Assembly: GCA_964544765.1 (NCBI GenBank)
Contig: CAZJDM010000150.1
Coordinates: forward strand, 1-10,298
Source of the DNA: CAZJDM01 sp964544765
Lineage (GTDB): Bacteria > Bdellovibrionota_B > Oligoflexia > CAYFLR01
Length of the DNA: 10,298 bases
Reading direction: 5' to 3'
Shown piece after piece: positions 1 through 6,942 of the stretch. Below the pieces are notes generated by a model. It was not told where the DNA came from and searched no databases. It worked only from the letters and a program-made list of their open reading frames with translations. The number at the start of each line of letters is the position of its first letter. Within the stretch, counting starts at the first letter, position 1. Made by a program: the position numbers and the translations under genes.

Positions 1-1
1 T

Positions 2-522
2 TTTGTTAAATCAACCTATTATATTTTTACGAAGTTTACAACTGACCAGCTAAAAAGCATGTTGTATTTCGAAGTGATATCATTCCGGATTCTATTGCTT
101 TAGTAAAAGGGAAGTTAAAAGAGAGTAATCCTGATTTTATATTGTTAAGCTACGGTGTAACAACTGAAGGAAGACCAATATTACTTGTTTCTTTCACTAT
201 AGGTGAAGAGTGGGCCATACTTACATTACCAGAAAGACATCAACCATCTAATCCTAAATTAGTAGTTTTAGAAGATGGGTTGTCTGAACAAGAAAATGCT
301 ACTCAATGGATAGCAGAAATGATTCAACAAAAAGATCCTGCTGTAGCAGAAGAAATCCGTAGAGCTCAATGTTCTTATCGTACCGAGAACGATTTGGATA
401 CATCCAAGTTATGTGGTACTTTTTCTTTAATTTCATCAGGAATTTTTGATGGCTGGACCATCAGTGGAGCATGTAACCCACCTGGAAAACCTAAGAATCC
501 ACTGTTTCCAGACTATAAGTAA
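2..522 (+). CDS. Hypothetical protein, 5' end outside window, apparent frameshift
   Basis: I do not recognise this protein. The longest ORF with a usable start begins at a TTG at 142 with no Shine-Dalgarno, but the same frame stays open back to 46 and reads like coding sequence (for example LVKGKLKESNPDFILLSYG). There is no ATG, GTG or TTG between 46 and 142, and a TGA closes the frame at 43-45. The next frame is open from the left edge to 105. Adding one A to the AAAAA run at 52-56 joins the two frames as TTDQLKKHVVFRSDIIPDS. I therefore read one gene entering from the left with a single-base deletion, either a pseudogene, a sequencing error or a site rescued by slippage. The C-terminal part has three cysteines and ends in a Pro/Lys-rich tail. 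No signal peptide, membrane segment or known motif is visible in the part present. Confidence 0.55.
50..61 (+). other. Apparent -1 frameshift at an A5 run
   Basis: The upstream frame (codons beginning at 2, 5, 8 and so on) reads cta-aaa-agc here. The downstream frame reads aaa-aag-cat. One missing A in the run at 52-56 accounts for the switch and leaves no gap in the protein. Confidence 0.5.
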
Positions 523-585
523 AAATTTTATTCCGTAGTCATGGTCGCACAATTCTAGAAAACTTTACAAAAAACATTTTAATTT

Positions 586-608
586 ATCGCTGTATTATGT
601 TAAGCGAT
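586..608. repeat. Weak inverted repeat, 6-bp arms
   Basis: ATCGCT at 586-591 pairs with AGCGAT at 603-608 across an 11-nt loop. It lies between the frameshifted gene and the secreted-protein gene. There is no T tract after it, so it is not a convincing intrinsic terminator. Confidence 0.25.
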
Positions 609-619
609 GTGAAACCATC

Positions 620-676
620 ATGGGGAGGCCGGTTTTGAAAAACATATTTCATTTTTCATTAAAATTTCATCAATAA
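620..676 (+). other. Possible 18-codon leader ORF
   Basis: ATG at 620 opens an 18-codon frame (MGRPVLKNIFHFSLKFHQ) ending in TAA at 674-676, directly against the Shine-Dalgarno AAGGAG (677-682) of the next gene. A second start in the same frame, TTG at 635, follows a strong GGGGAGG (622-628) at good spacing. The peptide is rich in Phe (4) and His (3), partly because the DNA repeats TTTCAT at 647-652, 654-659 and 665-670. It could be a translated leader coupled to the gene at 688, or chance. Conservation in relatives is the deciding test. Confidence 0.25.
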
Positions 677-687
677 AAGGAGTTACA

Positions 688-1116
688 ATGAAGAAAATAT
701 ATTTGCTATTTGTATTGTGTACTTTAATAATTAATACATCATTGAGTGCCAGTAATAAACAATTAATCATTTCGGCTAAAGATACTTTAAAACAAGCTAT
801 GGAAAAACTTAAAACTGTAAAAGGGAAAAGTAAATTTGTTTTCAATACTAATAAGGACTTAGTTATCAGCCTTACTGGTAAAAAGAGACCTAATCACAAA
901 AGCCTATTAGGAAAGGGTAAACCTTTATCTGCGGGATATATAGAGGTTCAATTGGAAAGCTCAAAAGTTGTTAAGTTATATCTTGATAATCGTTCGGGTA
1001 GGATATGTCCTACCTACGAGAGTCTTAACCATGTATTTGTTTTCCTGGCCGATAAAATTAAAATAGATGGGGTTGTTAATTTAAAAAATAATCCTAATTT
1101 AGATAAATGCAATTAA
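688..1116 (+). CDS. Small secreted protein of unknown function
   Basis: A 142-residue protein of no family I recognise. The start is secure: AAGGAG at 677-682 lies 5 nt before the ATG. The N-terminus is a classic Sec signal peptide: Lys2-Lys3, a hydrophobic core (residues 4-16, IYLLFVLCTLIIN) and a probable signal peptidase I site after Ala21 (SLSA|S). It has no lipobox, so the mature product of about 121 residues should be soluble in the periplasm or outside the cell. The mature part is lysine-rich and basic. It has only two cysteines, Cys107 and Cys141, which could form a disulfide near the C-terminus; residues 84-100 look like alternating beta strands. It is followed, 48 bp on, by the phosphoesterase gene on the same strand, without a visible terminator. 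Function cannot be assigned. Confidence 0.75.
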   Translation: MKKIYLLFVLCTLIINTSLSASNKQLIISAKDTLKQAMEKLKTVKGKSKFVFNTNKDLVISLTGKKRPNHKSLLGKGKPLSAGYIEVQLESSKVVKLYLDNRSGRICPTYESLNHVFVFLADKIKIDGVVNLKNNPNLDKCN

Positions 1117-1164
1117 CGTGGATTAATAATAGTAATTTAAATAGAGCCTTTTGAGGTGCGGATT

Positions 1165-1662
1165 ATGAAAATAGCTGTACTGTCCGATATTCATGATAAC
1201 ATCTGGAAGTTGGAAGAAGGATTAAAAAGTATAGAAAACATAAATGATGTACAAGCTATGGTGTTTTGTGGAGACCTGTGCGCACCATTTACCTTAAAAC
1301 AGTTAGGAGAAGGATTTAAACGAGGTCCAATTCATGTTGTTTGGGGTAATAATGATGGAGATAAGATATTAAATCAGAAGATAGCTAGTAGTTTTGATAA
1401 TGTATTTTTGCATGGCAATTTTATGGAAATTAAATTGGACCAAGTAAGAATTGCTGCTAATCATTATCCTGAATTAGCTGGTCATCTGGCGGACAGCCAA
1501 AATTTTGAGGCTGTTTTTTATGGTCATAATCATACCGCAAAAAGTGAAAAAATAAATAAAACCGACTTTGTAAATCCAGGAGAGATAATGGGAAGATTTG
1601 GTAAGTCAACTTATGCGATATATGATTTAAAACCCAGAGAAACTCAGATAATAACTTTTTGA
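1165..1662 (+). CDS. Metallophosphoesterase, YfcE/MJ0936 type
   Basis: A 165-residue single-domain calcineurin-like phosphoesterase (Metallophos_2 type). The motif series is complete: Asp8-x-His10 in LSDIHDN, Gly36-Asp37 in FCGDL, Gly-Asn-Asn-Asp at 61-64, a histidine at 100 (ANHYP) and Gly-His-x-His at 120-123 (YGHNHT). These residues hold the two metal ions in MJ0936 and YfcE, which act as small phosphodiesterases in vitro; the natural substrate is unknown. Length matches the family. An upstream GTG at 1156 is in frame, but GAGGTG at 1153-1158 lies 6 nt before the ATG at 1165, so I place the start there. It has no signal peptide and should be cytosolic. It is co-directional with the preceding secreted-protein gene. 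Confidence 0.88.
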   Translation: MKIAVLSDIHDNIWKLEEGLKSIENINDVQAMVFCGDLCAPFTLKQLGEGFKRGPIHVVWGNNDGDKILNQKIASSFDNVFLHGNFMEIKLDQVRIAANHYPELAGHLADSQNFEAVFYGHNHTAKSEKINKTDFVNPGEIMGRFGKSTYAIYDLKPRETQIITF

Positions 1663-1767
1663 TAACCCACAAATACTCGAACTATCCTAACAATCATAAT
1701 AAGTTATCCTTTTGCCCTAAAGAATTTTCATTAAATATTCGATCGCATATTTAGAGGAATTTAATTT

Positions 1768-1782
1768 CTATCATAATGATAG
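1768..1782. promoter_or_regulatory. 15-bp palindrome upstream of lipoprotein gene, possible operator
   Basis: CTATCAT-A-ATGATAG is a perfect inverted repeat with 7-bp arms and a 1-nt centre. It lies 27 bp before the lipoprotein start codon, just ahead of the ribosome-binding site (AGGTGGGG). Position and symmetry suit a dimeric repressor. It does not fit the full 19-bp Fur box well. A poor promoter candidate lies upstream (TTGCCC at 1712, TATTCG at 1736). Confidence 0.4.
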
Positions 1783-1809
1783 GGTAATTAACAGGTGGGG
1801 TAATTATAA

Positions 1810-2949
1810 ATGGGTGATAACATGAATAATTTTGACCAAAATCAAAGCCTAAGTAATATAATGAGTGTAAGATGTCTAAAAAATGTAATTTTATGTCTTA
1901 ACATAGTCATGTTTTTAGTGATGTTAGGATGCGCTTCCTCGTTTGGTGATTCTGATAAAAGTTTTATTTTATCACCTAGTGAGCAGGACCAATATGTTAA
2001 GAAAACCCCCGATGTGATTATTGATGAGTTAGTTAAGTTGATTGAAAAAGCAGGTAATGACAAATTAGATTTCTATACACCTAAACATTATAATCGGGCC
2101 AAGGATTATCTGATTAGAGCCAAGGAACTGTTAGATCAAAACGAAAACATCAATGAGGTGTATCGAAGTATTGCTTTAGCCAAGATCTACATTGATAAAG
2201 CTTATAAAGTAAATAAAATTTTACAAATTGAACTCAAAGATGTGTATATCGCACAAAAACATTTGGTTGAGGCTAAAGTTTCAGATTTATTTCCTGATGA
2301 GTACAAAATCATCTTGGAACGTATCCGTAAAATTGCTGAAGTTGTTGAAGATGGAGATGCTGCCAAAGCCTTTGAAGATAGATCAAAATTATCCGTTTTA
2401 AGTAATGATATTCGGGCACTGGAAATGAGATCTGTGGAAATACAAGTTCTAGGACCATCTGAAGAAGTCTTTCAGCAAATAAAAGGCGAGAAATTACACG
2501 AATTGGCTCCTAAAAGTTATGAATACGCTAGAAGAGTATATAATAACTCTTTTACTTATATTAAATCCAATCTGAGAAATAACAAGGGTCTTGAAAAAAT
2601 GGCAACCAAGGCGCTTTTTGCGGCCAAACATGCTTTGTTTGTTGGAAAAGGCATTCAAAAGTTAAAAGAAAATCTGGAAAAAGATCTAGAATCAATAATT
2701 TTAAATGAAGAATACATGTTGTATAACTTAGCCAAGTCCCTTGAATACTGCGATGTTCGAGATCGCAGTATTGATGATCAAGCTATTCAACTAACTTATG
2801 TGATCAAAGATTTGGTCCGTAAAATAAACAAGCGATCTGGTCAAACTCAAGGTATTGATAAGGATAAAAACAAAAAAAACGCTAAAGAAAATATTGAGTG
2901 TAAACCTTATGTTGATATCGATATTATGAGCGATTTTTTTGGTCACTAA
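1810..2949 (+). CDS. Helical lipoprotein with DUF4398-like repeats
   Basis: A 379-residue predicted lipoprotein. A hydrophobic stretch (about 25-39) ends in MLGC, giving Cys41 as the probable lipidation site; the -3 and -2 residues (Met, Leu) are slightly off the lipobox consensus. Residues 42-50 (ASSFGDSDK) include Asp, but not at +2. The ATG at 1810 has the better ribosome-binding site (AGGTGGGG, 9-nt gap) but leaves a long n-region; Met18 (ATG at 1861) would give a signal peptide of normal length. The rest is charged and alpha-helical. Three modules share the pattern [TFA]-P-x-x-Y followed by an Ala-rich helix pair, starting at residues 90, 161 and 233, as in DUF4398 lipoproteins of Gram-negatives. 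No OmpA peptidoglycan-binding domain follows. The C-terminus has a Lys-rich linker (350-359) and an acidic tail. It probably faces the periplasm from a membrane anchor; function unknown. It ends 4 bp from the convergent glgB. Confidence 0.72.
   Translation: MGDNMNNFDQNQSLSNIMSVRCLKNVILCLNIVMFLVMLGCASSFGDSDKSFILSPSEQDQYVKKTPDVIIDELVKLIEKAGNDKLDFYTPKHYNRAKDYLIRAKELLDQNENINEVYRSIALAKIYIDKAYKVNKILQIELKDVYIAQKHLVEAKVSDLFPDEYKIILERIRKIAEVVEDGDAAKAFEDRSKLSVLSNDIRALEMRSVEIQVLGPSEEVFQQIKGEKLHELAPKSYEYARRVYNNSFTYIKSNLRNNKGLEKMATKALFAAKHALFVGKGIQKLKENLEKDLESIILNEEYMLYNLAKSLEYCDVRDRSIDDQAIQLTYVIKDLVRKINKRSGQTQGIDKDKNKKNAKENIECKPYVDIDIMSDFFGH
2077..2637 (+). repeat. Three ~71-residue repeat modules inside the lipoprotein gene
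   Basis: Modules begin at TPKHYNRAKDYL (residue 90), FPDEYKIILERI (161) and APKSYEYARRVY (233), a spacing of 71 and 72 residues. Each runs about 45 residues and ends in an Ala/Lys-rich helix (ALAKIYIDKAY in the first, ALFAAKHAL in the third). The middle copy is the most diverged. The duplication is visible in protein but not in DNA, so it is old. Confidence 0.5.
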
Positions 2950-2953
2950 TTGT

Positions 2954-4993
2954 TTATTCATGTTTTTGCAGAACTAAGGCTGTTCTGGCAGGTAAATATA
3001 ATGAGAGTCGGTTTTGGTTTTTATCATGACCTGGTTTGAAGGTAATATAATTCATTTTAGTATCAATTCGATTAAGTCCGCCATATAACGGGTCATCTGT
3101 GTTTAAAATTATATTGTAGGTACCGGCTGGGGTTGGGATGGAATAATCAGTATAAGATCTGGTGGGATCAAAATTAAAAATAAAAAGAAATTTTCCCCTA
3201 CTAAATCCTAAAACATGATCATTGTAGTGGGTCCATGTCAGTGCGGGATCGCCCATAAGTAGTAAGTTATTATCTTTAACTAACTGAATCATCGCTTGAT
3301 CAAATTTGGCCAAGTACTGATAGCATAAATCAGGATCATTGACCAAGTGCCATTGACGCCGAGCGTAATGGTAGGACCAATTATTCCCTTGGCGAGGAAA
3401 ATCGATCCATTCGGGATGTCCAAATTCATTTCCCATAAAGTTGAGATATCCTCCCCGAGCGGTGGTTAGAGTTATTAATCGGATCATTTTATGTAAGGCA
3501 ATTCCTCTATCTATGATTATGTTCCGATCATTAGTTTGCATATGATAATAAATATCTTTATCCATCAGGCGGAAAATAATGGTTTTATCTCCTACTAGAG
3601 CCTGATCATGTGACTCGCAATAAGAGATTACTTTTTCATCATGACGACGGTTAGTTAATTCATACCATATCGAATCCATGCTCCATTGTTCATCTCTTTG
3701 TTCTTTGATGATTTTGATCCAGAAGTCTGGTAAACCCATACCTAGTTTGTAATCAAAGCCACATCCACCATGTTCTAGAGGAACTGCTAATCCGGGCATG
3801 CCGCTCATATCTTCTGCAATGGTAATAGCTGCTGGGTTTACCTGATGAATAAGTTTATTTGCTAAAGCTAGGTAAGCAAGAGCGTCTTGGTCGGTATCGT
3901 TGTTGAAATATTCATCATAATGGGTGAAATTTTTAGATAGTCCATGATGATGATAGAGCATACTTGTCACGCCATCAAATCTGTAACCATCCAATTTAAA
4001 CTCCTCTAACCAATATTTACAGTTGGAGAGTAGATAATGTAATACGCCAGGATTTTGATAATTAAAACACAAGGTGTCCCAAGCGGAATGCAAGCCTCGG
4101 TCACCCTCATGAAAATATTGATAAACGGTACCATCAAAATTGGCAATCCCTTCTTCCTCATTTTTCACTGAATGAGAGTGTACCAAATCCATTATCACAT
4201 ACAAGCCAAGTCTATGAGCTTCATCGATTAACTTCTTTAGTTCGTCTGGTGTGCCAAACCTTGAGGAAGGGGCAAAGAAATTGGATACCTGATAACCAAA
4301 GGAACCATAAAAAGGATGTTCGCCAATACCCATAATTTGTAAAGTGTTATAGCCAGCTTCAGCAATTTTAGGCAGTATCTTAATTCTAAACTCGTTGTAT
4401 GAACCAACTTTTGGTTCTTCCTGAGCCATTCCAATATGCGTCTCATAGATGATAGGAGATTTGATTTCTTGAGTTGGCACTGGGTGTTTAAATTTATATG
4501 ATCTAGTAGTTGGCTGCCAGACACGGGCACAAAAAAGTTTGGTAGTAGGATCCTGGACGACATATTTAGCATAGGAGGGAATACGATCTCCACCTCCATT
4601 TGGCCAATAAACCTTGAGTTTATAGTAATCAAGATGTTTTAAAGTGTTCAAAGGCAACTCAATTTCCCATGTTCCCTGTTCATTAATTCTTTTTAATTGA
4701 AGATCGGGTTGCTCTTGCCAATTGGAAAAACTGCCAATAAGAAATATCTGAGTAGCGTTAGGGGCCCATTCTCTAAAAATCCAAGATTTCTTTTTCCGAT
4801 GTAAACCATAGTATAAGTGGCCATTAGCAAAGTTACTAAGAGATTTATATCGTTTTAATAATTGCTTTTCTTTTTTGATTATGTACTGTTGTCTTCCGAT
4901 AATAGTGTCTTTATAAGACTTTAAGTAAGGATCGTTTTTAATTAATTGAGGAACATTATCGGGGGATTGTTTAATATGTTTATTAGTAATCAT
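2954..4993 (-). CDS. glgB: 1,4-alpha-glucan branching enzyme, GH13, eukaryote-like
   Basis: A 679-residue enzyme that cuts alpha-1,4-glucan and rejoins the piece as an alpha-1,6 branch. The N-terminal helix region (1-55) is followed by a CBM48 domain (about 60-130, with REWAPNATQIFLIGSFSNW) and the GH13 barrel. Catalytic motifs are intact: region I DLVHSH (269-274), nucleophile Asp340 in DGYRFDGV, acid/base Glu394 in IAEDMSG, and Asp463 in ESHDQ. A beta-sandwich domain closes the protein (about 575-679). Length, the helical N-terminus and the motif wording (GYRFDGVTSMLYHHHG, IAEDMSGMPG) resemble eukaryotic and Bacteroidetes enzymes rather than E. coli GlgB. The ATG overlaps the glycogen synthase stop as ATGA (4990-4993), with AAGG 5 nt upstream inside that gene, so translation is probably coupled. 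Confidence 0.95.
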   Translation of the reverse strand: MITNKHIKQSPDNVPQLIKNDPYLKSYKDTIIGRQQYIIKKEKQLLKRYKSLSNFANGHLYYGLHRKKKSWIFREWAPNATQIFLIGSFSNWQEQPDLQLKRINEQGTWEIELPLNTLKHLDYYKLKVYWPNGGGDRIPSYAKYVVQDPTTKLFCARVWQPTTRSYKFKHPVPTQEIKSPIIYETHIGMAQEEPKVGSYNEFRIKILPKIAEAGYNTLQIMGIGEHPFYGSFGYQVSNFFAPSSRFGTPDELKKLIDEAHRLGLYVIMDLVHSHSVKNEEEGIANFDGTVYQYFHEGDRGLHSAWDTLCFNYQNPGVLHYLLSNCKYWLEEFKLDGYRFDGVTSMLYHHHGLSKNFTHYDEYFNNDTDQDALAYLALANKLIHQVNPAAITIAEDMSGMPGLAVPLEHGGCGFDYKLGMGLPDFWIKIIKEQRDEQWSMDSIWYELTNRRHDEKVISYCESHDQALVGDKTIIFRLMDKDIYYHMQTNDRNIIIDRGIALHKMIRLITLTTARGGYLNFMGNEFGHPEWIDFPRQGNNWSYHYARRQWHLVNDPDLCYQYLAKFDQAMIQLVKDNNLLLMGDPALTWTHYNDHVLGFSRGKFLFIFNFDPTRSYTDYSIPTPAGTYNIILNTDDPLYGGLNRIDTKMNYITFKPGHDKNQNRLSLYLPARTALVLQKHE

Positions 4994-6885
4994 AAGAACC
5001 TTTTTAGGGCTATACTGTAAGCCTTTTCGTAATGTTTTACCAAATTATTCCAGGAAAATTCCACCGAAAAACTTTCGACCCTGTTACGTAAGGCTATTCT
5101 CTCTCTGCGATTTAGATGGGCGAAGGAGTAAAGTTGATCAGTTAATTGATTGGCCGCTTCATCAAATGATTTATTTTGTCTCTTTATCACATAAATACCT
5201 TTTTTATGATATTCAGGAACATTTTTGATGATGTAATCGCCAAACCCTGAAAGGTCGGTAGTAATTGCGGGCAGTCCGCTGGCAATGCATTCTAAAGGCG
5301 TATATCCCCATGGTTCGTAAAAACTGGGAAAGACACCTAAATGGCAGCCACGAACAAATTGTCCATAGTCCATTCCAAATAAAGGACTGGTGGGATTAAT
5401 AAAATCAGGATGGTAAACTATTTTTACTCGGTCGGATTCTTTATTGATCAAGTCAGCTCGTCGTAAAAAGTTGAGAATTTCATCGTTACGATCGTTAATG
5501 AGATTATGAGTCACAATGGGCGGTAATTGATCGGATTTCCATGATTGGACCGTTCGTCTGAGTCTCAATCTCCAATAGTCGTCTACAAAATTATTTAGAT
5601 CAGGAAGACGATGATCAGAACGGGAAGCTGTAGCATCGAAGAGACGCTCTCCTACTTGATTTTGAATGGCCCCGCATGTTTGGTTTATTTCCTCCATAAT
5701 TGCACGTGATTGCAATACGTTGGGATTAATACTATGTACGGGTTGTTTGGTAATGAAAAAAGCTACTACTGTTTTAGTATTATTTTCTTCTTTTAATCTC
5801 CAGTTTAACCTGGCCAAAGCTTCTAAGGTGAGGTCAAAACCTTTGTTTTGGTATTCAAAACGTCCGGAAATAAATAAGTATATAGTATCTTCCAGATCAA
5901 ATGAGTAGCTTTGAAAGAAATGCCCCATTATAAAATGGTTTATTTTCAATTTATACTGCAGATGAAGATTTTGGAATTCATGAAAGACTGAAAATCTATC
6001 AATATTTAATCCGTTGGGGAGAGTTAAATCAGGTTTGCGTCCTAATAAATGTTCACATTCATTTCCTGTTACAGGGCTTACAGTGGTGAAGACATGGGAA
6101 CCATGAGTTGCTGCGCGTTCAATCTTTACTGAAGGCTCAATATTAAAATGCTGGGACTCTTTTTCGTGATTGTATAAAGCTAAATTTTGATAAAAGGATT
6201 GATCATTTTGAGCTAAAAAACGACCAAGTAAGGTGGCGTGAGTAGTAAAGACTATGGAGAGGGGGACCTTATCTTTTCTGATAGTAGGAATGGCCACTCC
6301 TGCCATCCATTCATGAAAGTGGGCAATAATGTTATGTTTTTTCTTGTCAATATGAGCGAGTTCTTTAAAGAAGGTAGTAACTAAAAAACTAAAGGCAGTA
6401 ACCTGGTCGAATAAATCATCCCTTTGGTTTGGTATAGGTATATTATGATTTGTCAATAAATTGTGTTTAATTTTATTAAGGTGTTTAAAAACAGAAAAAG
6501 GATTAAACAAAACAACTTTAGGTCGTCCTAAGACTAACCAACGACCATAATGCACTTCTATTCCTCGGTTCTTAAGGTTAGCAACAGCTAAGTGGATGGG
6601 ATCCTTGGGATCTTTGGCCCTTTCTTCTTCATCAAAAATGGCGGTGACATTAGGGTGTATATATGGACCGATCAGACAATAGTTATCTTGCCATCGCTTA
6701 CTGATAGCGGGAATTTTGGAACGTATAACTGTGTAAATACCTCCTACCTGGTTACAGACTTCCCATGCTACCTCTATCAGAAAAGTGTTAGTTATATTTT
6801 TCTTGGTGAGAAACCTTCTTTTGTGGGAGCTTGTTTGGCGGCCTGTATGGGTATAGCTATTTTTTTTGTCGTTACTGTTATTCAT
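4990..6885 (-). CDS. Glycogen synthase, GT3 family (yeast/animal type)
   Basis: A 631-residue transferase expected to extend alpha-1,4-glucan from UDP-glucose. It is GT3, not the bacterial GT5 GlgA. Visible landmarks: the N-terminal EVAWEVCNQVGGIYTVIRSK (38-57), matching the yeast Gsy start; HFHEW (189-193); the donor-site Arg342 and Lys348 in GRFEYQNKG; PSFYEPWGYTPLE (520-532) with Glu524; and TTDLSGFG (542-549). Near the end RRERIALRNR (593-602) aligns with the yeast and mammalian cluster that senses glucose-6-phosphate. The first 33 residues are a Ser/Thr/Lys/Arg-rich extension without family likeness. An in-frame stop lies 21 nt... upstream of the ATG at 6885 and no better start exists, but the ribosome-binding site is poor. 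It is first in an operon with the branching enzyme. Its leader holds three 19-bp repeats. Confidence 0.93.
   Translation of the reverse strand: MNNSNDKKNSYTHTGRQTSSHKRRFLTKKNITNTFLIEVAWEVCNQVGGIYTVIRSKIPAISKRWQDNYCLIGPYIHPNVTAIFDEEERAKDPKDPIHLAVANLKNRGIEVHYGRWLVLGRPKVVLFNPFSVFKHLNKIKHNLLTNHNIPIPNQRDDLFDQVTAFSFLVTTFFKELAHIDKKKHNIIAHFHEWMAGVAIPTIRKDKVPLSIVFTTHATLLGRFLAQNDQSFYQNLALYNHEKESQHFNIEPSVKIERAATHGSHVFTTVSPVTGNECEHLLGRKPDLTLPNGLNIDRFSVFHEFQNLHLQYKLKINHFIMGHFFQSYSFDLEDTIYLFISGRFEYQNKGFDLTLEALARLNWRLKEENNTKTVVAFFITKQPVHSINPNVLQSRAIMEEINQTCGAIQNQVGERLFDATASRSDHRLPDLNNFVDDYWRLRLRRTVQSWKSDQLPPIVTHNLINDRNDEILNFLRRADLINKESDRVKIVYHPDFINPTSPLFGMDYGQFVRGCHLGVFPSFYEPWGYTPLECIASGLPAITTDLSGFGDYIIKNVPEYHKKGIYVIKRQNKSFDEAANQLTDQLYSFAHLNRRERIALRNRVESFSVEFSWNNLVKHYEKAYSIALKRFL
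5080..5109 (-). other. Arginine cluster, likely glucose-6-phosphate sensor
   Basis: Codons for residues 593-602 (RRERIALRNR) align without gaps to RRQRINQRNR of yeast Gsy2, as I remember that sequence. Five arginines are kept; the last one of the yeast cluster is replaced here by Ser605. In eukaryotic enzymes this helix binds glucose-6-phosphate and is the hinge for allosteric activation. Confidence 0.6.
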
Positions 6886-6942
6886 GTTACATTCATATGG
6901 TTAAATTACAGTCACATAGTTATATTACATTTATATAGTTAT
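6886..6942 (-). repeat. Three tandem 19-bp repeats in the glycogen synthase leader
   Basis: The units, read on the + strand, are GTTACATTCATATGGTTAA (6886-6904), ATTACAGTCACATAGTTAT (6905-6923) and ATTACATTTATATAGTTAT (6924-6942). The second and third match at 16 of 19 positions; the first and third at 15 of 19. The array abuts the start codon at 6885, so it occupies the place of the ribosome-binding site and probably the promoter or 5' leader. Regular spacing of about two helical turns suggests protein binding sites, or it may reflect slippage in AT-rich DNA. Confidence 0.6.

Noticed and set aside
612..635. AAACC/GGTTT stem as a terminator or riboswitch
   Set aside because: Five base pairs only, no T run, and it overlaps the possible leader ORF; no known riboswitch motif is visible.
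618..845. 75-codon - strand ORF opposite the secreted-protein gene
   Set aside because: The + strand gene has a strong ribosome-binding site and a signal peptide over the same bases.
1457..1672. 71-codon - strand ORF opposite the phosphoesterase
   Set aside because: It covers the catalytic GHNH motif of a clear family member on the other strand.
1661..1708. GATAAC/GTTATC inverted repeat after the phosphoesterase gene as a terminator
   Set aside because: The loop is over 30 nt and the stem only 6 bp with A/T pairs; there is no T tract in a useful position.
1768..1800. Fur box reading of the palindrome before the lipoprotein gene
   Set aside because: Only one hexamer (CATAAT) fits GATAAT well; the neighbouring hexamers are poor matches.
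4237..4632. 131-codon - strand ORF within glgB in another frame
   Set aside because: The in-frame branching enzyme sequence is intact and conserved here; this is a shadow frame.
6885..6897. Mini-ORF MNVT whose TGA overlaps the glycogen synthase ATG, and an ATGTAA start-stop in the same leader
   Set aside because: Both arise inside the 19-bp repeat and have no ribosome-binding site; chance is sufficient.
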